DNA from: Bolinopsis microptera
Taxonomy: Eukaryota > Ctenophora > Tentaculata > Lobata > Bolinopsidae
Assembly: GCF_026151205.1 (NCBI RefSeq)
Contig: NC_087072.1
Coordinates: 23,889,603-23,953,602 of the forward strand
Direction of reading: 5' to 3'
DNA: 64,000 bases
The position numbers were made by a program, and so were the translations under genes. Positions within the stretch are counted from its first letter, which is position 1. The number at the start of each line of letters is the position of its first letter. A model generated the notes under the pieces. That model was given only the letters and a program-made list of their open reading frames with translations, did not search any database and had not been told where the DNA came from. Shown here in pieces: positions 24,571 through 36,639 of the stretch.

Positions 24571-25534
24571 TTAACTAAAATTATGTCGTAAAACCCAAAT
24601 ATGTAGTCAGTTATGTCTCTGCCAGTTTGCTTCATATTATCAGAGTAGACACCATTCATGAGTGTGAAAGCCGATTCCATAACTTGCATAATCCTCATAA
24701 TTAAGCTCCCCATCGTTGTGAAAAGGATGGTGATTCATCTCTAACAATTTCGTTTACAAAATTAGGCTCACTGTTTAACAACATGGGTAAAGCACCTCTG
24801 GATCTAGCACCATGCACTGAAAAAAGTCCTTTGAAAATAGTCATTGAGATCATACAGCTTACACACAATGACTTTATCTTTGGCTGAAAAATTCATGGGG
24901 TGCAAAAACAGAAAAATAAATATTTATTCCGAGAAATAAACCTACAGTTTTGAAATCTTGTTAAAATTGAAACAAGTTTTAATAACTTACCTAACATCCG
25001 CCATTGACATAATTCCAATGATGGGTATATTCTTATGAACTAGAGTTAGAGCAGAGGCATATCCAAGTGTGTCTTCAATAACAATCAACTCAAATTTCCC
25101 CTCTTCAAAAAGCTTTGAAAATAAATGACCACTGAAATAGGGAATTGCAATTTTATGGAATAAATCAAAGTTTTCCTTTGATTTTCCAGTTTGCTTGATC
25201 ATTTTGTGCATCATATCTTTGCTTGGAGCTGAAATTGCTTCTTTTACAGCACCTTGCACAGCTGCCAACTGCTCAGAACTATGCTTGTTTGTTGCACTAA
25301 CAAAGTGAAACCGAGAACTGCTGTTAAAGCTGACTCCAAGATAAGATCATCCCATAGACTAAAAACTGTAACATTGTGACCAAAACCATGCAAAATTTGA
25401 GCAATATCTGCAGATGTGAGGAAATGTGATCCAGGAACACCTATAACCAATATATTTGATGCTTGGGCCACAGAGAGAAGTACAGTTAGTAGGGCAACAC
25501 ATTGAAACATTATTATCTTCCAATAGAACACCAC

Positions 25535-26735
25535 TATAAATGAAAAAGATAATTAGAACAGTGAGATTGATTGAACTCTCATGTTAGATATTAATTATAT
25601 TAAGTCTGAATAATCATCATAACCTTAAAATAGCTATTAGTTTAATCATCTGCCGATTGCCGCCCACTTATTAAAGCGGGTAACAAAATACCTTTAATAA
25701 AAATAAAAATTTCAAATCCAAGCCTGTTCTATTATGTTTGTTTTAAATTCCTCTGCTGATGTTACCAGATCAATCATACGATTTGCCTTGGAGATACATG
25801 CTTTGATCTGTTCGTTCCAAAGCAGCGAGCTATGGGTAATAACCGTTATGATTTAATAACAGTTGTGACTTTATATAAATGATTAGCTCAACTAATTTAT
25901 TAGTTAGACTAATCTATTGCGGAATTTTGTGACATGTGATGTGAGTAGGAAATTATGTCATTAGGGATCAAAACTATTTTTGACAGCAAAATGAGCTCCA
26001 TTTGAAACTTTTTGTAATAAGTGTAGTATGATGAAAGAGCTTAGAAATATGGAATGTAGCGCTCAATTGGTAGCGATTCAATATATAATTACACCAAATA
26101 GTGCCTCCGCGAGAAGAAACCAATTTAAATCGATTTATTTTTAAACTCTGATTTTAATTAATAAAACAAAAGTTAATAAAACAAAAGTTAAATTTATTAC
26201 CAATTATTCAATCAATACATATCATAAATTCTAATATTGGAAACACAATGCAGAATGGATGTCTTAAACTATAATTTGTTGTCACTAATAATCTATTTAC
26301 TTTCAAAGTTGAAATTTAGTTAAGTATGAAATGCCACCACATCATAGTTAGGGTAAAATATAATTCTTAAAAATTTTAAAATTAAGAAGATTGCTCTATG
26401 ACTTAAAATTTAAAATTTAGCTAAAGATGTCTAATTTTTAAATAGTTGGTTACAGTTTATGACAGTACTGGCATGACCAATTTTATTGTGGCTGGTAAAA
26501 GGACCCAGTTGCCTGTAAGGGCTTTACCGAACCCCTGGGGACCACAATGTGATAGGATCAGGCCAGATGTTTCTATGTTATAATAATTATAATAATTATA
26601 TTACTCCACTATATGAATTATTATATGACATAGAATTAAAATGCTCGCCTGGCAAGACATCAGCGGAAAACTGTCTCCGTCAGTAATATGACCATAAAAA
26701 GCATTGATTTGTCTACAGTCTAATTTATCGTTAAG
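25535..26735. other. AT-rich intergenic DNA
   Basis: Upstream flank of the UGT pseudogene. No coding exon, RNA gene or strong repeat recognised, apart from short direct repeats such as ATAAAACAAAAGTTA (about 26161-26190). Confidence 0.4.
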
Positions 26736-27362
26736 GTTAGAGATTCACGATGTCAATCCTTCGCAGCTCGGTGAGGCCTTACCTGAGGACCCCAGGCTAT
26801 TATGTTCATTAACATATAGATTTGGCGGAATGACAGGCTGAGCGCGGCCCAGTAAGGTGAGGCCCAGTAGTACATCTCACCGATCTACTGAAGTAGTGCA
26901 TCGCGCTACAACTTTTAGATCGGCGCAGCGAGATGCACCATTGGGCCTCGCTGAGCTGCGAAGAATTGACATCTTCAATTAACGGTTTTGTAAAATCAAA
27001 AAATATTTGTGTTTTGATTGACGATGTCAACCTTCACTTAACCATGTGCTTTCGCGCCACTTCGGGCGCGCTTATTTCACAAGTCAAGTTTTAACCGCCG
27101 TGAGGTGGGCGCACGCTACCGCAAGCGCAAGGTTACCTGGGGACCCAGGCTATTATGTTCATAAACATTAATAAAGATTTGGCGGAATGACAGGCTGAGC
27201 GCGGCCCAGTAAGCACAAGGGCTCTGGATAGAGCAAATGTTAACCTTGTAGTTGTAGCGCAATGCATTACTGTGCCGCGCCGCGCACTTAAAAAGGCTTC
27301 TCGCTAGATCGGTGAAATGTGCTACTGTGCGTTGTAGGTTTACCAGGACGCGCGCCGAGTTG
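26736..27362. repeat. GC-rich mosaic repeat cluster, left block
   Basis: Contains two copies (26779-26855 and 27133-27212) of a roughly 75-base unit: ACCTGRGGACC-CAGGCTATTATGTTCAT, then GATTTGGCGGAATGACAGG, then CTGAGCGCGGCCCAGTAA. Between them are GCGC-rich stretches and copies of GATGTCAA-CCTTC. The same units occur at 38.4-40.3 kb. The block ends in GCGCGCCGAGTTGG, directly against the 91-bp array. Likely a transposon family, type unknown. Confidence 0.7.
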
Positions 27363-30300
27363 GCTAATATTAAATACTAGTGGACTCTATGCAGGTCTCC
27401 CAGCGCCCCTAATTTTACTGATCTGGAGGTCACATTTTATTGAGCCAGTACAGGCTAATATTAAATACTAGTGGACTCTATGCAGGTCTCCCAGCGCCCC
27501 TAATTTTACTGATCTGGAGGTCACATTTTATTGAGCCAGTACAGGCTAATATTAAATACTAGTGGACTCTATGCAGGTCTCCCAGCGCCCCTAATTTTAC
27601 TGATCTGGAGGTCACATTTTATTGAGCCAGTACAAGCTAATATTAAATACTAGTGGACTCTATGCAGGTCTCCCAGCGCCCCTAATTTTACTGATCTGGA
27701 GGTCACATTTTATTGAGCCAGTACAGGCTAATATTAAATACTAGTGGACTCTATGCAGGTCTCCCAGCGCCCCTAATTTTACTGATCTGGAGGTCACATT
27801 TTATCGAGCCAGTACAGGCTAATATTAAATACTAACTTGGACTCTATGCAGGTCTCCCAGCGCCCCTAATTTTACTGATCTGGAGGTCACATTTTATTGA
27901 GCCAGTACAGGCTAATATTAAATACTAGTGGACTCTATGCAGGTCTCCCAGCGCCCCTAATTTTACTGATCTGGAGGTCACATTTTATCGAGCCAGTACA
28001 GGCTAACATTAAATACTAGTGGACTCTATGCAGGTCTCCCACCGCCCCTAATTTTACTGATCTGGAGGTCACATTTTATCGAGCCAGTACAGGCTAATAT
28101 TAAATACTAGTGGACTCTATACAGGTCTCCCAGCGCCCCTAATTTTACTGATCTGGAGGTCACATTTTATTGAGCCAGTACAGGCTAATATTAAATACTA
28201 GTGGACTCTATGCAGGTCTCCCAGCGCCCCTAATTTTACTGATCTGGAGGTCACATTTTATTGAGCCAGTACAAGCTAATATTAAATACTAGTGGACTCT
28301 ATGCAGGTCTCCCAGCGCCCCTAATTTTACTGATCTGGAGGTCACATTTTATTGAGCCAGTACAGGCTAATATTAAATACTAGTGGACTCTATGCAGGTC
28401 TCCCAGCGCCCCTAATTTTACTGATCTGGAGGTCACATTTTATTGAGCCAGTACAGGCTAATATTAAATACTAGTGGACTCTATGCAGGTCTCCCAGCGC
28501 CCCTAATTTTACTGATCTGGAGGTCACATTTTATTGAGCCAGTACAGGCTAATATTAAATACTAGTGGACTCTATGCAGGTCTCCCAGCGCCCCTAATTT
28601 TACTGATCTGGAGGTCACATTTTATTGAGCCAGTACAGGCTAACATTAAATACTAGTGGACTCTATGCAGGTCTCCCAGCGCCCCTAATTTTACTGATCT
28701 GGAGGTCACATTTTATTGAGCCAGTACAGGCTAACATTAAATACTAGTGGACTCTATGCAGGTCTCCCAGCGCCCCTAATTTTACTGATCTGGAGGTCAC
28801 ATTTTATTGAGCCAGTACAGGCTAATATTAAATACTAGTGGACTCTATGCAGGTCTCCCAGCGCCCCTAATTTTACTGATCTGGAGGTCACATTTTATTG
28901 AGCCAGTACAGGCTAATATTAAATACTAGTGGACTCTATGCAGGTCTCCCAGCGCCCCTAATTTTACTGATCTGGAGGTCACATTTTATTGAGCCAGTAC
29001 AGGCTAATATTAAATACTAGTGGACTCTATGCAGGTCTCCCAGCGCCCCTAATTTTACTGATCTGGAGGTCACATTTTATTGAGCCAGTACAGGCTAATA
29101 TTAAATACTAGTGGACTCTATGCAGGTCTCCCAGCGCCCCTAATTTTACTGATCTGGAGGTCACATTTTATCGAGCCAGTACAGGCTAATATTAAATACT
29201 AGTGGACTCTATGCAGGTCTCCCAGCGCCCCTAATTTTACTGATCTGGAGGTCACATTTTATTGAGCCAGTACAGGCTAATATTAAATACTAGTGGACTC
29301 TATGCAGGTCTCCCAGCGCCCCTAATTTTACTGATCTGGAGGTCACATTTTATCGAGCCAGTACAGGCTAACATTAAATACTAGTGGACTCTATGCAGGT
29401 CTCCCACCGCCCCTAATTTTACTGATCTGGAGGTCACATTTTATCGAGCCAGTACAGGCTAATATTAAATACTAGTGGACTCTATGCAGGTCTCCCAGCG
29501 CCCCTAATTTTACTGATCTGGAGGTCACATTTTATTGAGCCAGTACAGGCTAATATTAAATACTAGTGGACTCTATGCAGGTCTCCCAGCGCCCCTAATT
29601 TTACTGATCTGGAGGTCACATTTTATTGAGCCAGTACAAGCTAATATTAAATACTAGTGGACTCTATGCAGGTCTCCCAGCGCCCCTAATTTTACTGATC
29701 TGGAGGTCACATTTTATCGAGCCAGTACAGGCTAATATTAAATACTAGTGGACTCTATGCAGGTCTCCCAGCGCCCCTAATTTTACTGATCTGGAGGTCA
29801 CATTTTATTGAGCCAGTACAGGCTAATATTAAATACTAGTGGACTCTATGCAGGTCTCCCAGCGCCCCTAATTTTACTGATCTGGAGGTCACATTTTATT
29901 GAGCCAGTACAGGCTAATATTAAATACTAGTGGACTCTATGCAGGTCTCCCAGCGCCCCTAATTTTACTGATCTGGAGGTCACATTTTATTGAGCCAGTA
30001 CAAGCTAATATTAAATACTAGTGGACTCTATGCAGGTCTCCCAGCGCCCCTAATTTTACTGATCTGGAGGTCACATTTTATTGAGCCAGTACAGGCTAAT
30101 ATTAAATACTAGTGGACTCTATGCAGGTCTCCCAGCGCCCCTAATTTTACTGATCTGGAGGTCACATTTTATCGAGCCAGTACAGGCTAATATTAAATAC
30201 TACTTGGACTCTATGCAGGTCTCCCAGCGCCCCTAATTTTACTGATCTGGAGGTCACATTTTATTGAGCCAGTACAGGCTAATATTAAATACTAGTGGAC

Positions 30301-31727
30301 TCTATGCAGGTCTCCCAGCGCCCCTAATTTTACTGATCTGGAGGTCACATTTTATCGAGCCAGTACAGGCTAACATTAAATACTAGTGGACTCTATGCAG
30401 GTCTCCCACCGCCCCTAATTTTACTGATCTGGAGGTCACATTTTATCGAGCCAGTACAGGCTAATATTAAATACTAGTGGACTCTATACAGGTCTCCCAG
30501 CGCCCCTAATTTTACTGATCTGGAGGTCACATTTTATTGAGCCAGTACAGGCTAATATTAAATACTAGTGGACTCTATGCAGGTCTCCCAGCGCCCCTAA
30601 TTTTACTGATCTGGAGGTCACATTTTATTGAGCCAGTACAAGCTAATATTAAATACTAGTGGACTCTATGCAGGTCTCCCAGCGCCCCTAATTTTACTGA
30701 TCTGGAGGTCACATTTTATTGAGCCAGTACAGGCTAATATTAAATACTAGTGGACTCTATGCAGGTCTCCCAGCGCCCCTAATTTTACTGATCTGGAGGT
30801 CACATTTTATTGAGCCAGTACAGGCTAATATTAAATACTAGTGGACTCTATGCAGGTCTCCCAGCGCCCCTAATTTTACTGATCTGGAGGTCACATTTTA
30901 TTGAGCCAGTACAGGCTAATATTAAATACTAGTGGACTCTATGCAGGTCTCCCAGCGCCCCTAATTTTACTGATCTGGAGGTCACATTTTATTGAGCCAG
31001 TACAGGCTAACATTAAATACTAGTGGACTCTATGCAGGTCTCCCAGCGCCCCTAATTTTACTGATCTGGAGGTCACATTTTATTGAGCCAGTACAGGCTA
31101 ACATTAAATACTAGTGGACTCTATGCAGGTCTCCCAGCGCCCCTAATTTTACTGATCTGGAGGTCACATTTTATTGAGCCAGTACAGGCTAATATTAAAT
31201 ACTAGTGGACTCTATGCAGGTCTCCCAGCGCCCCTAATTTTACTGATCTGGAGGTCACATTTTATTGAGCCAGTACAAGCTAATATTAAATACTAGTGGA
31301 CTCTATGCAGGTCTCCCAGCGCCCCTAATTTTACTGATCTGGAGGTCACATTTTATTGAGCCAGTACAGGCTAATATTAAATACTAGTGGACTCTATGCA
31401 GGTCTCCCAGCGCCCCTAATTTTACTGATCTGGAGGTCACATTTTATTGAGCCAGTACAGGCTAATATTAAATACTAGTGGACTCTATGCAGGTCTCCCA
31501 GCGCCCCTAATTTTACTGATCTGGAGGTCACATTTTATTGAGCCAGTACAGGCTAATATTAAATACTAGTGGACTCTATGCAGGTCTCCCAGCGCCCCTA
31601 ATTTTACTGATCTGGAGGTCACATTTTATTGAGCCAGTACAGGCTAACATTAAATACTAGTGGACTCTATGCAGGTCTCCCAGCGCCCCTAATTTTACTG
31701 ATCTGGAGGTCACATTTTATTGAGCCT
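27363..31727. repeat. 91-bp satellite array, about 48 copies
   Basis: Tandem units of 91 bases start GCTAATATTAAATACTAGTG and end near TTGAGCCAGTACAG. Copies are almost identical, with a few diagnostic variants (TTGAG/TCGAG, ACAGG/ACAAG, AATATT/AACATT, CCCAGC/CCCACC, CTATGC/CTATAC, and AACTTGG or ACTTGG for AGTGG). Variant combinations recur in the same order at long spacing (see findings), so the array has longer-range structure. No open frame or CRISPR-like spacer is present. Confidence 0.97.
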
Positions 31728-32271
31728 ATGCAGTATATGCAATTCTGTTTTAGACATTGAATTTATTTAAAAAAGGTCTCACCCTCTAAAAAACTCCCAT
31801 TGGAAATGTTTCTATTAATTTCGCATTGGAAAACTTTTCATTGTGTTTGACCTCAACTTAGATGTATTTGTTTTTTTTGCTATTTTTAGCAACTCCAATT
31901 CTCTTTTGTAGAGCTGATTCTTGTTATATAATATAGAAGTACACTCGATACAGTTATCTTATATAAGAAAATATATCAAGGACTGCCAAACTACTGGTAT
32001 ATCATTATATTGGGAAGAAAAATAATACAAGTTAGTATTCTTTTAAAAATAACTGTTCATAACATTTACTTCATTTTAGGTATGTGTGTGAAACATCAGA
32101 ACTGAATAATGGACCAGAGAATTCAGAGATCTTTGGTTACCTGTTTCCGGTTTCGTCGGTTCACACTTCACATTGCTGCGTTCCTGACCTAGCTTCGCCT
32201 GCATCATTAGATCATATTATAATATATGCATTATAGACTATAGTTATACAGCTTGAATTTGAAAGAGCTAC
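31728..32271. other. Unique AT-rich segment after the 91-bp array
   Basis: No gene recognised with confidence. A possible exon edge (TTTTAG then GTATGTGTGTG) at about 32080 is not supported by protein similarity. Confidence 0.35.
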
Positions 32272-32821
32272 ATGGTCGTTGTTTCGAGTGCTTTTTCATC
32301 TGCTGTGACAGACAGCATCAACGGTTACCAACATAATAGGTGCATTGCAAGTTGTGCAATGCTGAATGCATACGTTTCGTCAGTGACTTCCTTCTGCCTC
32401 ATTGATGCGAAACTGATAATAAACATGCAAGAGAATACAGCTATAGTTACTCTGGACTGCCATGATAGAAACATTGAAACAGATATTGACTGGCTTTAGG
32501 TATGTAAGACGTAAGTATTGAAACCTCAAATTGTTATGATCAGGTTCAACATACTTGCTATGATCCTTTATATAATAATATTAATATATTACATAAAATA
32601 TAATATATTACATTGTATATTAATCTTGATATAAAATCCTCGCTTTTTGATGATTGTAACATGTTCTGTTTCGTTGTAACCTTGTCCCCTACATAATTAT
32701 ATAATACATCATTACTTCCATTTTTCAGGTTTTTATTGGTGTTGCAAACGATGAAACGATCACTGAATTCTGTGCCTATGTGAGATTTGTTGGTTCATCG
32801 AATAACATCAAACTTACAGTG
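32272..32821 (+). CDS. Possible upstream exons of the SWIM-domain gene
   Basis: Two candidates on the strand of the SWIM gene. One is a 75-codon open frame at 32272-32499 (Ala/Ser/Cys-rich, no recognised domain) whose stop TAG touches GTATGT. The other is at about 32729-32819, between a TTTTTCAG acceptor and GTGTGAG; it reads VFIGVANDETITEFCAYVRF. I do not recognise either sequence, and the phase from the first to the second does not work. Low confidence; either may be non-coding. Confidence 0.2.
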
Positions 32822-32867
32822 TGAGTAATTCAACAATCATGCACTTCATATTTTATGTCCCCCTACT

Positions 32868-35800
32868 CATTGTTCACTCTCTGTCTTCATCAGTGTTACT
32901 CTACATTTCTCTCAGTAATTACTCTCCCACTCAGTATTAACTCTCTGTCTTCATCAGTGTAACTCTACATTTCTCTCAGTAGTTATTCTCCCACTCAGTA
33001 TCAACTCTCTGTCTTCATCAGTGTTATTCTACATTTCTCTCAGTAGTTATTCTCCCACTCAGTATTAACTCTCTGTCTTCATCAGTGTTTCTCTACATTT
33101 CTCTCAGCAGTTATTCTTCCACTCAGTATTAACTCTCTGTCTTCGTCAGTGTTACTCTACATTTCTCTCAACTTAGTTATTCTCCCACTCAGTATTAACT
33201 CTCTGTCTTTGTCAGTGTTACTCTATATTTACCTCAGTAGTTACTCTCACACTGAGAGTTAACTCTCTGTCTTCGTCAGTGTTACTCTATATTTTGCTCA
33301 GTAGTTATTCTCCCACTCAGTATTAACTCTCTGTCTTCGTCAGTATTACTCTACATTTCCCTCAGTAGGGCAATTCCACCGTGACGGACACCACGATTTT
33401 GCTGTTTTTAAAAGTTCAAACGAATGTTGTACTCGAGATGTTGTTTATTTATCAGCTCCAACTGTTTATTAGTCCACATTTAACCTTTCTACAGGTTGTG
33501 TGAAAATTTCAGACCCCTACCATTATTACTTTCTGAGATAGCACCCCTGTGACGGACGCGACTTAAATATGACACTTTTTTTGGGTGTCTACTCAGATGG
33601 TACCCAAATTTATCTCAAAAAGTTATCTATTGTCTCTAATTTGGAATTACAATGATAGAAGAAGGTTTAGGGATTTCTGAGATGCCATTTTCTTGGAGAT
33701 TGCTCAATTCCTGTTTGCGTGGCGCCATTTTCAAATTGTGACAGACGCGACTGTGACGGACACACGTTTTTTTTCAAATTTTCCAAATCTTCCACTTGAC
33801 ACTTTTATCTTGTTCAGTGACATCTAATCTGTATTCATGCCAATTTTTAGGCCTCAAATACCCCAAATAGGTCTGCAATAGCCAAAATCGTCCATTTTGG
33901 ACATACGCTAGGGTATCAGTCTAGGGGCATCAATTATTTCTCTACTTGAACAAATTTATAACTCTGGTAAAACATTCATCACTGTTCAACGCATCATACT
34001 GTTGAGACCATCTCCCAAAAGTTTCATTACTTTAGTGTTTAAAATGTGGAAGATATTGAATTTTTACTTCAAAATTATGCGAAAATAGGGTTAAGTCCAT
34101 TTTTTGTGCCTTTTACCTCTGGAAAAGTTGTAAGCAAATAAAATGGCAAAAACTCAGTAAATTTAATTATTGAATTGCATATGATATGATGTTATTTGAT
34201 AGTCTAGTCAACATAGTCAACACAATCCAACTTTATTTGACTTCTATTTGTCTTGGTTTTAGTCAAAATAATGGAAATAGGGATAAAAATAGCTAAAAGT
34301 GACTCGTACGCCCATATATGGGCATATACAAAATTAAACATAACTCGGTCATTTTTTGTCCAATTTTCGATTTGACGACATAGTTTTGTTGAGGACGGCC
34401 TCAGCTTTAAGAAAAATGCATTTAAAGTCTGTTTAAAGATTTTTTGGAGCATTTTCAAAAAAATGTGACGGACGCGACAAGTTGGGACCCCCCTTCCAAA
34501 ATTTTTTTCTTAAAAGATACAAGCCTGATAATTTCTACAGTACTCCCTTACCTTCAGAAGAGATAGGTTACAGTGGTTTTTTGAATATAAATAGCACTAT
34601 GTGGCTCTGAAAAAACTTTTTTGCTTAATTTTGTGACGGACGCGACACCATCTTTGTGGAAATTTTTTAGAAAAAGTATTTTAGTAACGGTTTTGAAACT
34701 TTGCATAGCTCTCATTCTTATGCCTATGCCCAAGTGTGTGGAATTTCATAGAGAAATATTGCTGCATACCCAAACTATGGCCCTTTGAAAATTTGAATGA
34801 TTTTTTAAATTTCCGAGTAGTGTTCCTTTGAATGAGAAAAATCAAAAGTTAACGCAATGTGAAACAAAAAACTTTTGTTAACCTGTAAGGTTAAGAGTCT
34901 AATGAACATATTTTAACCAAAATTAGGTGCCTATCTTAACATTTTTCATTTTCACCAAGTGGAACCTTACCGTGGAATTGCCCAGTAGTTATTCTCCCAC
35001 TCAGTATTAACTCTCTGTCTTCGTCAGTGTTACTCTACATTTCGCTCAGTAGTTATTCTCCCACTCAGTGTTAAATCTCTGTCTTCATCAGTGTTACTCT
35101 ATATTTAGCTCAGTAGTTATTCTCCCACTCAGTATTAACTCTCTGTCTTTGTCAGTGTTACTCTATATTTACCTCAGTAGTTACTCTCACACTGAGAGTT
35201 AACTCTCTGTCTTCGTCAGTGTTACTCTATATTTTGCTCAGTAGTTATTCTCCCACTCAGTATTAACTCTCTGTCTTCGTCAGTATTACTCTACATTTCC
35301 CTCAGTAGTTATTCTCCCACTCAGTATCAACTCTCTGTCTTCATCAGTGTAACTCTACATTTCTCTCAGTAGTTATTCTCCCACTCAGTATTAACTCTCT
35401 GTCTTCATCAGTGTAACTCTACATTTCTCTCAGTAGTTATTCTCCCACTCAGTATTAACTCTCTGTCTTCATCAGTGTAACTCTACATTTCTCTCAGTAG
35501 TTATTCTCCCAATCAGTGTTAACTCTCTATCTTCATCAGTATTACTCTAGACATTTCATTCAGAAGTTATTCTCCCACACAGTATTAAAGTATTAACTCT
35601 CTGTCTTCGTCAGTGTTACTCTATATTTCCCTCAGTAGTTACTTTTCCACTCAGTGTTAACTCTATATCTTCATCAGTGTTACTCTAGACATTCCTTCAG
35701 TAGTTATTCTCCCACTCAGTATTAACTCTCTGCCTTCATCAGTGTTAATCTACATTTCCCTCAGTAGTTACTCTCTCATTTAGTGGTAACTCTCTGTCTT

Positions 35801-36377
35801 CATCAGTGTTACTCTAGACATTTCCCTCAGTAATTATTCTCCGACTCAGTATCAACTCTCTGTCTTCATCAGTGTAACTCTACATTTCTCTCAGTAGTTA
35901 TTCTCCCACTCAGTATTAACTCTCTGTCTTCATCAGTGTAACTCTACATTTCTCTCAGTAGTTATTCTCCCACTCAGTATTAACTCTCTGTCTTCATCAG
36001 TGTAACTCTACATTTCTCTCAGTAGTTATTCTCCCACTCAGTATTAACTCTCTGTCTTCATCAGTGTAACTCTACATTTCTCTCAGTAGTTATTCTCCCA
36101 CTCAGTATTAACTCTCTGTCTTCATCAGTGTAACTCTACATTTCTCTCAGTAGTTATTCTCCCACTCAGTATTAACTCTCTGTCTTCATCAGTGTAACTC
36201 TACATTTCTCTCAGTAGTTATTCTCCCACTCAGTATTAACTCTCTGTCTTCATCAGTGTAACTCTACATTTCTCTCAGTAGTTATTCTCCCACTCAGTAT
36301 TAACTCTCTGTCTTCATCAGTGTAACTCTACATTTCTCTCAGTAGTTATTCTCCCACTCAGTATTAACTCTCTGACA
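32868..36377. repeat. 64-bp intronic minisatellite, split by a DNA element
   Basis: Units of 64 bases with core CTCTCTGTCTTCATCAGTGT then ACTCTACATTTCTCTCAGTA then GTTATTCTCCCACTCAGTAT. The array occupies 32868-33368 and 34984-36377, about 29 units, and the gap is the inserted element at 33369-34983. The right part (35840-36370) is most uniform, indicating recent expansion. It lies upstream of the SWIM exon, probably in an intron. Confidence 0.93.
33369..34983. mobile_element. 1.6-kb non-coding DNA element inserted in the 64-bp array
   Basis: Termini are GGGCAATTCCAC and its complement GTGGAATTGCCC, with AGTA on both sides as a probable short target duplication in the minisatellite. No transposase frame is visible. 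The interior repeats GTGACGGACGCGAC or close variants about six times (about 33390, 33551, 33740, 33755, 34467, 34635). An 84-codon minus-strand frame at 34204-34458 resembles nothing I know. Confidence 0.7.
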
Positions 36378-36639
36378 AGTGACAAGTAGTAACGCTCTAG
36401 TTCTCTTCAAAACAGTAGACCAAGGGTTTCCTTCTCCTGAGAACAGTAAGTACTCTCTGTCTTCGTCAGTGTTACTCTATATTTAGCTCAGTAGTTATTT
36501 TCCTTACTACATTATATGTGCAAGGCAAATTTCTGGAGAATCGAGTATTTTTTTGTAGTAATAATTTGAATTATAAAGCGACAAAATATTATGTGTTCTC
36601 TCTTGGTTTGATTTTTTGAATAACAGCCAGTAATTTTAG

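Larger units (their letters stand above)
21607..25534 (-). pseudogene. UDP-glycosyltransferase (UGT) pseudogene, interrupted by a foldback element
   Basis: Membrane UGTs of the GT1 family transfer sugars to small lipophilic molecules in the ER. Exon 1 (24991-25510/25534) has a signal peptide and SNILVIGVPGSHFLTSADIA. Exon 2 (23347-24816) has VFMSFGTYLED, the donor-binding region WLPQKNLLG...FFISHCENNG and, after a shift, LFGDQYHNARLVARNNFGLY. The last exon (about 21607-21957) gives a helix, SDLLIKHGSADFL, then a transmembrane anchor (LLHLVTFTVVLMLALCIC) with a Lys-rich cytosolic tail ending at 21607. Frame breaks lie near 25341-25353, 24711-24716, 23409-23418, 21908-21914 and 21738-21747, each fixed by one added base; the exon 1/2 junction is also out of phase. 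HCENNG replaces the usual HCGxxG or HxGxxG. The foldback at 23844-24570 splits exon 2. Confidence 0.85.

Noticed and set aside
27363-31727. CRISPR array
   Set aside because: The repeats are contiguous 91-base units with no variable spacers, and the sequence is from an animal genome.
34204-34458. 84-codon minus-strand frame in the 1.6-kb element
   Set aside because: No transposase motif and no family resemblance; composition is that of the surrounding non-coding element.
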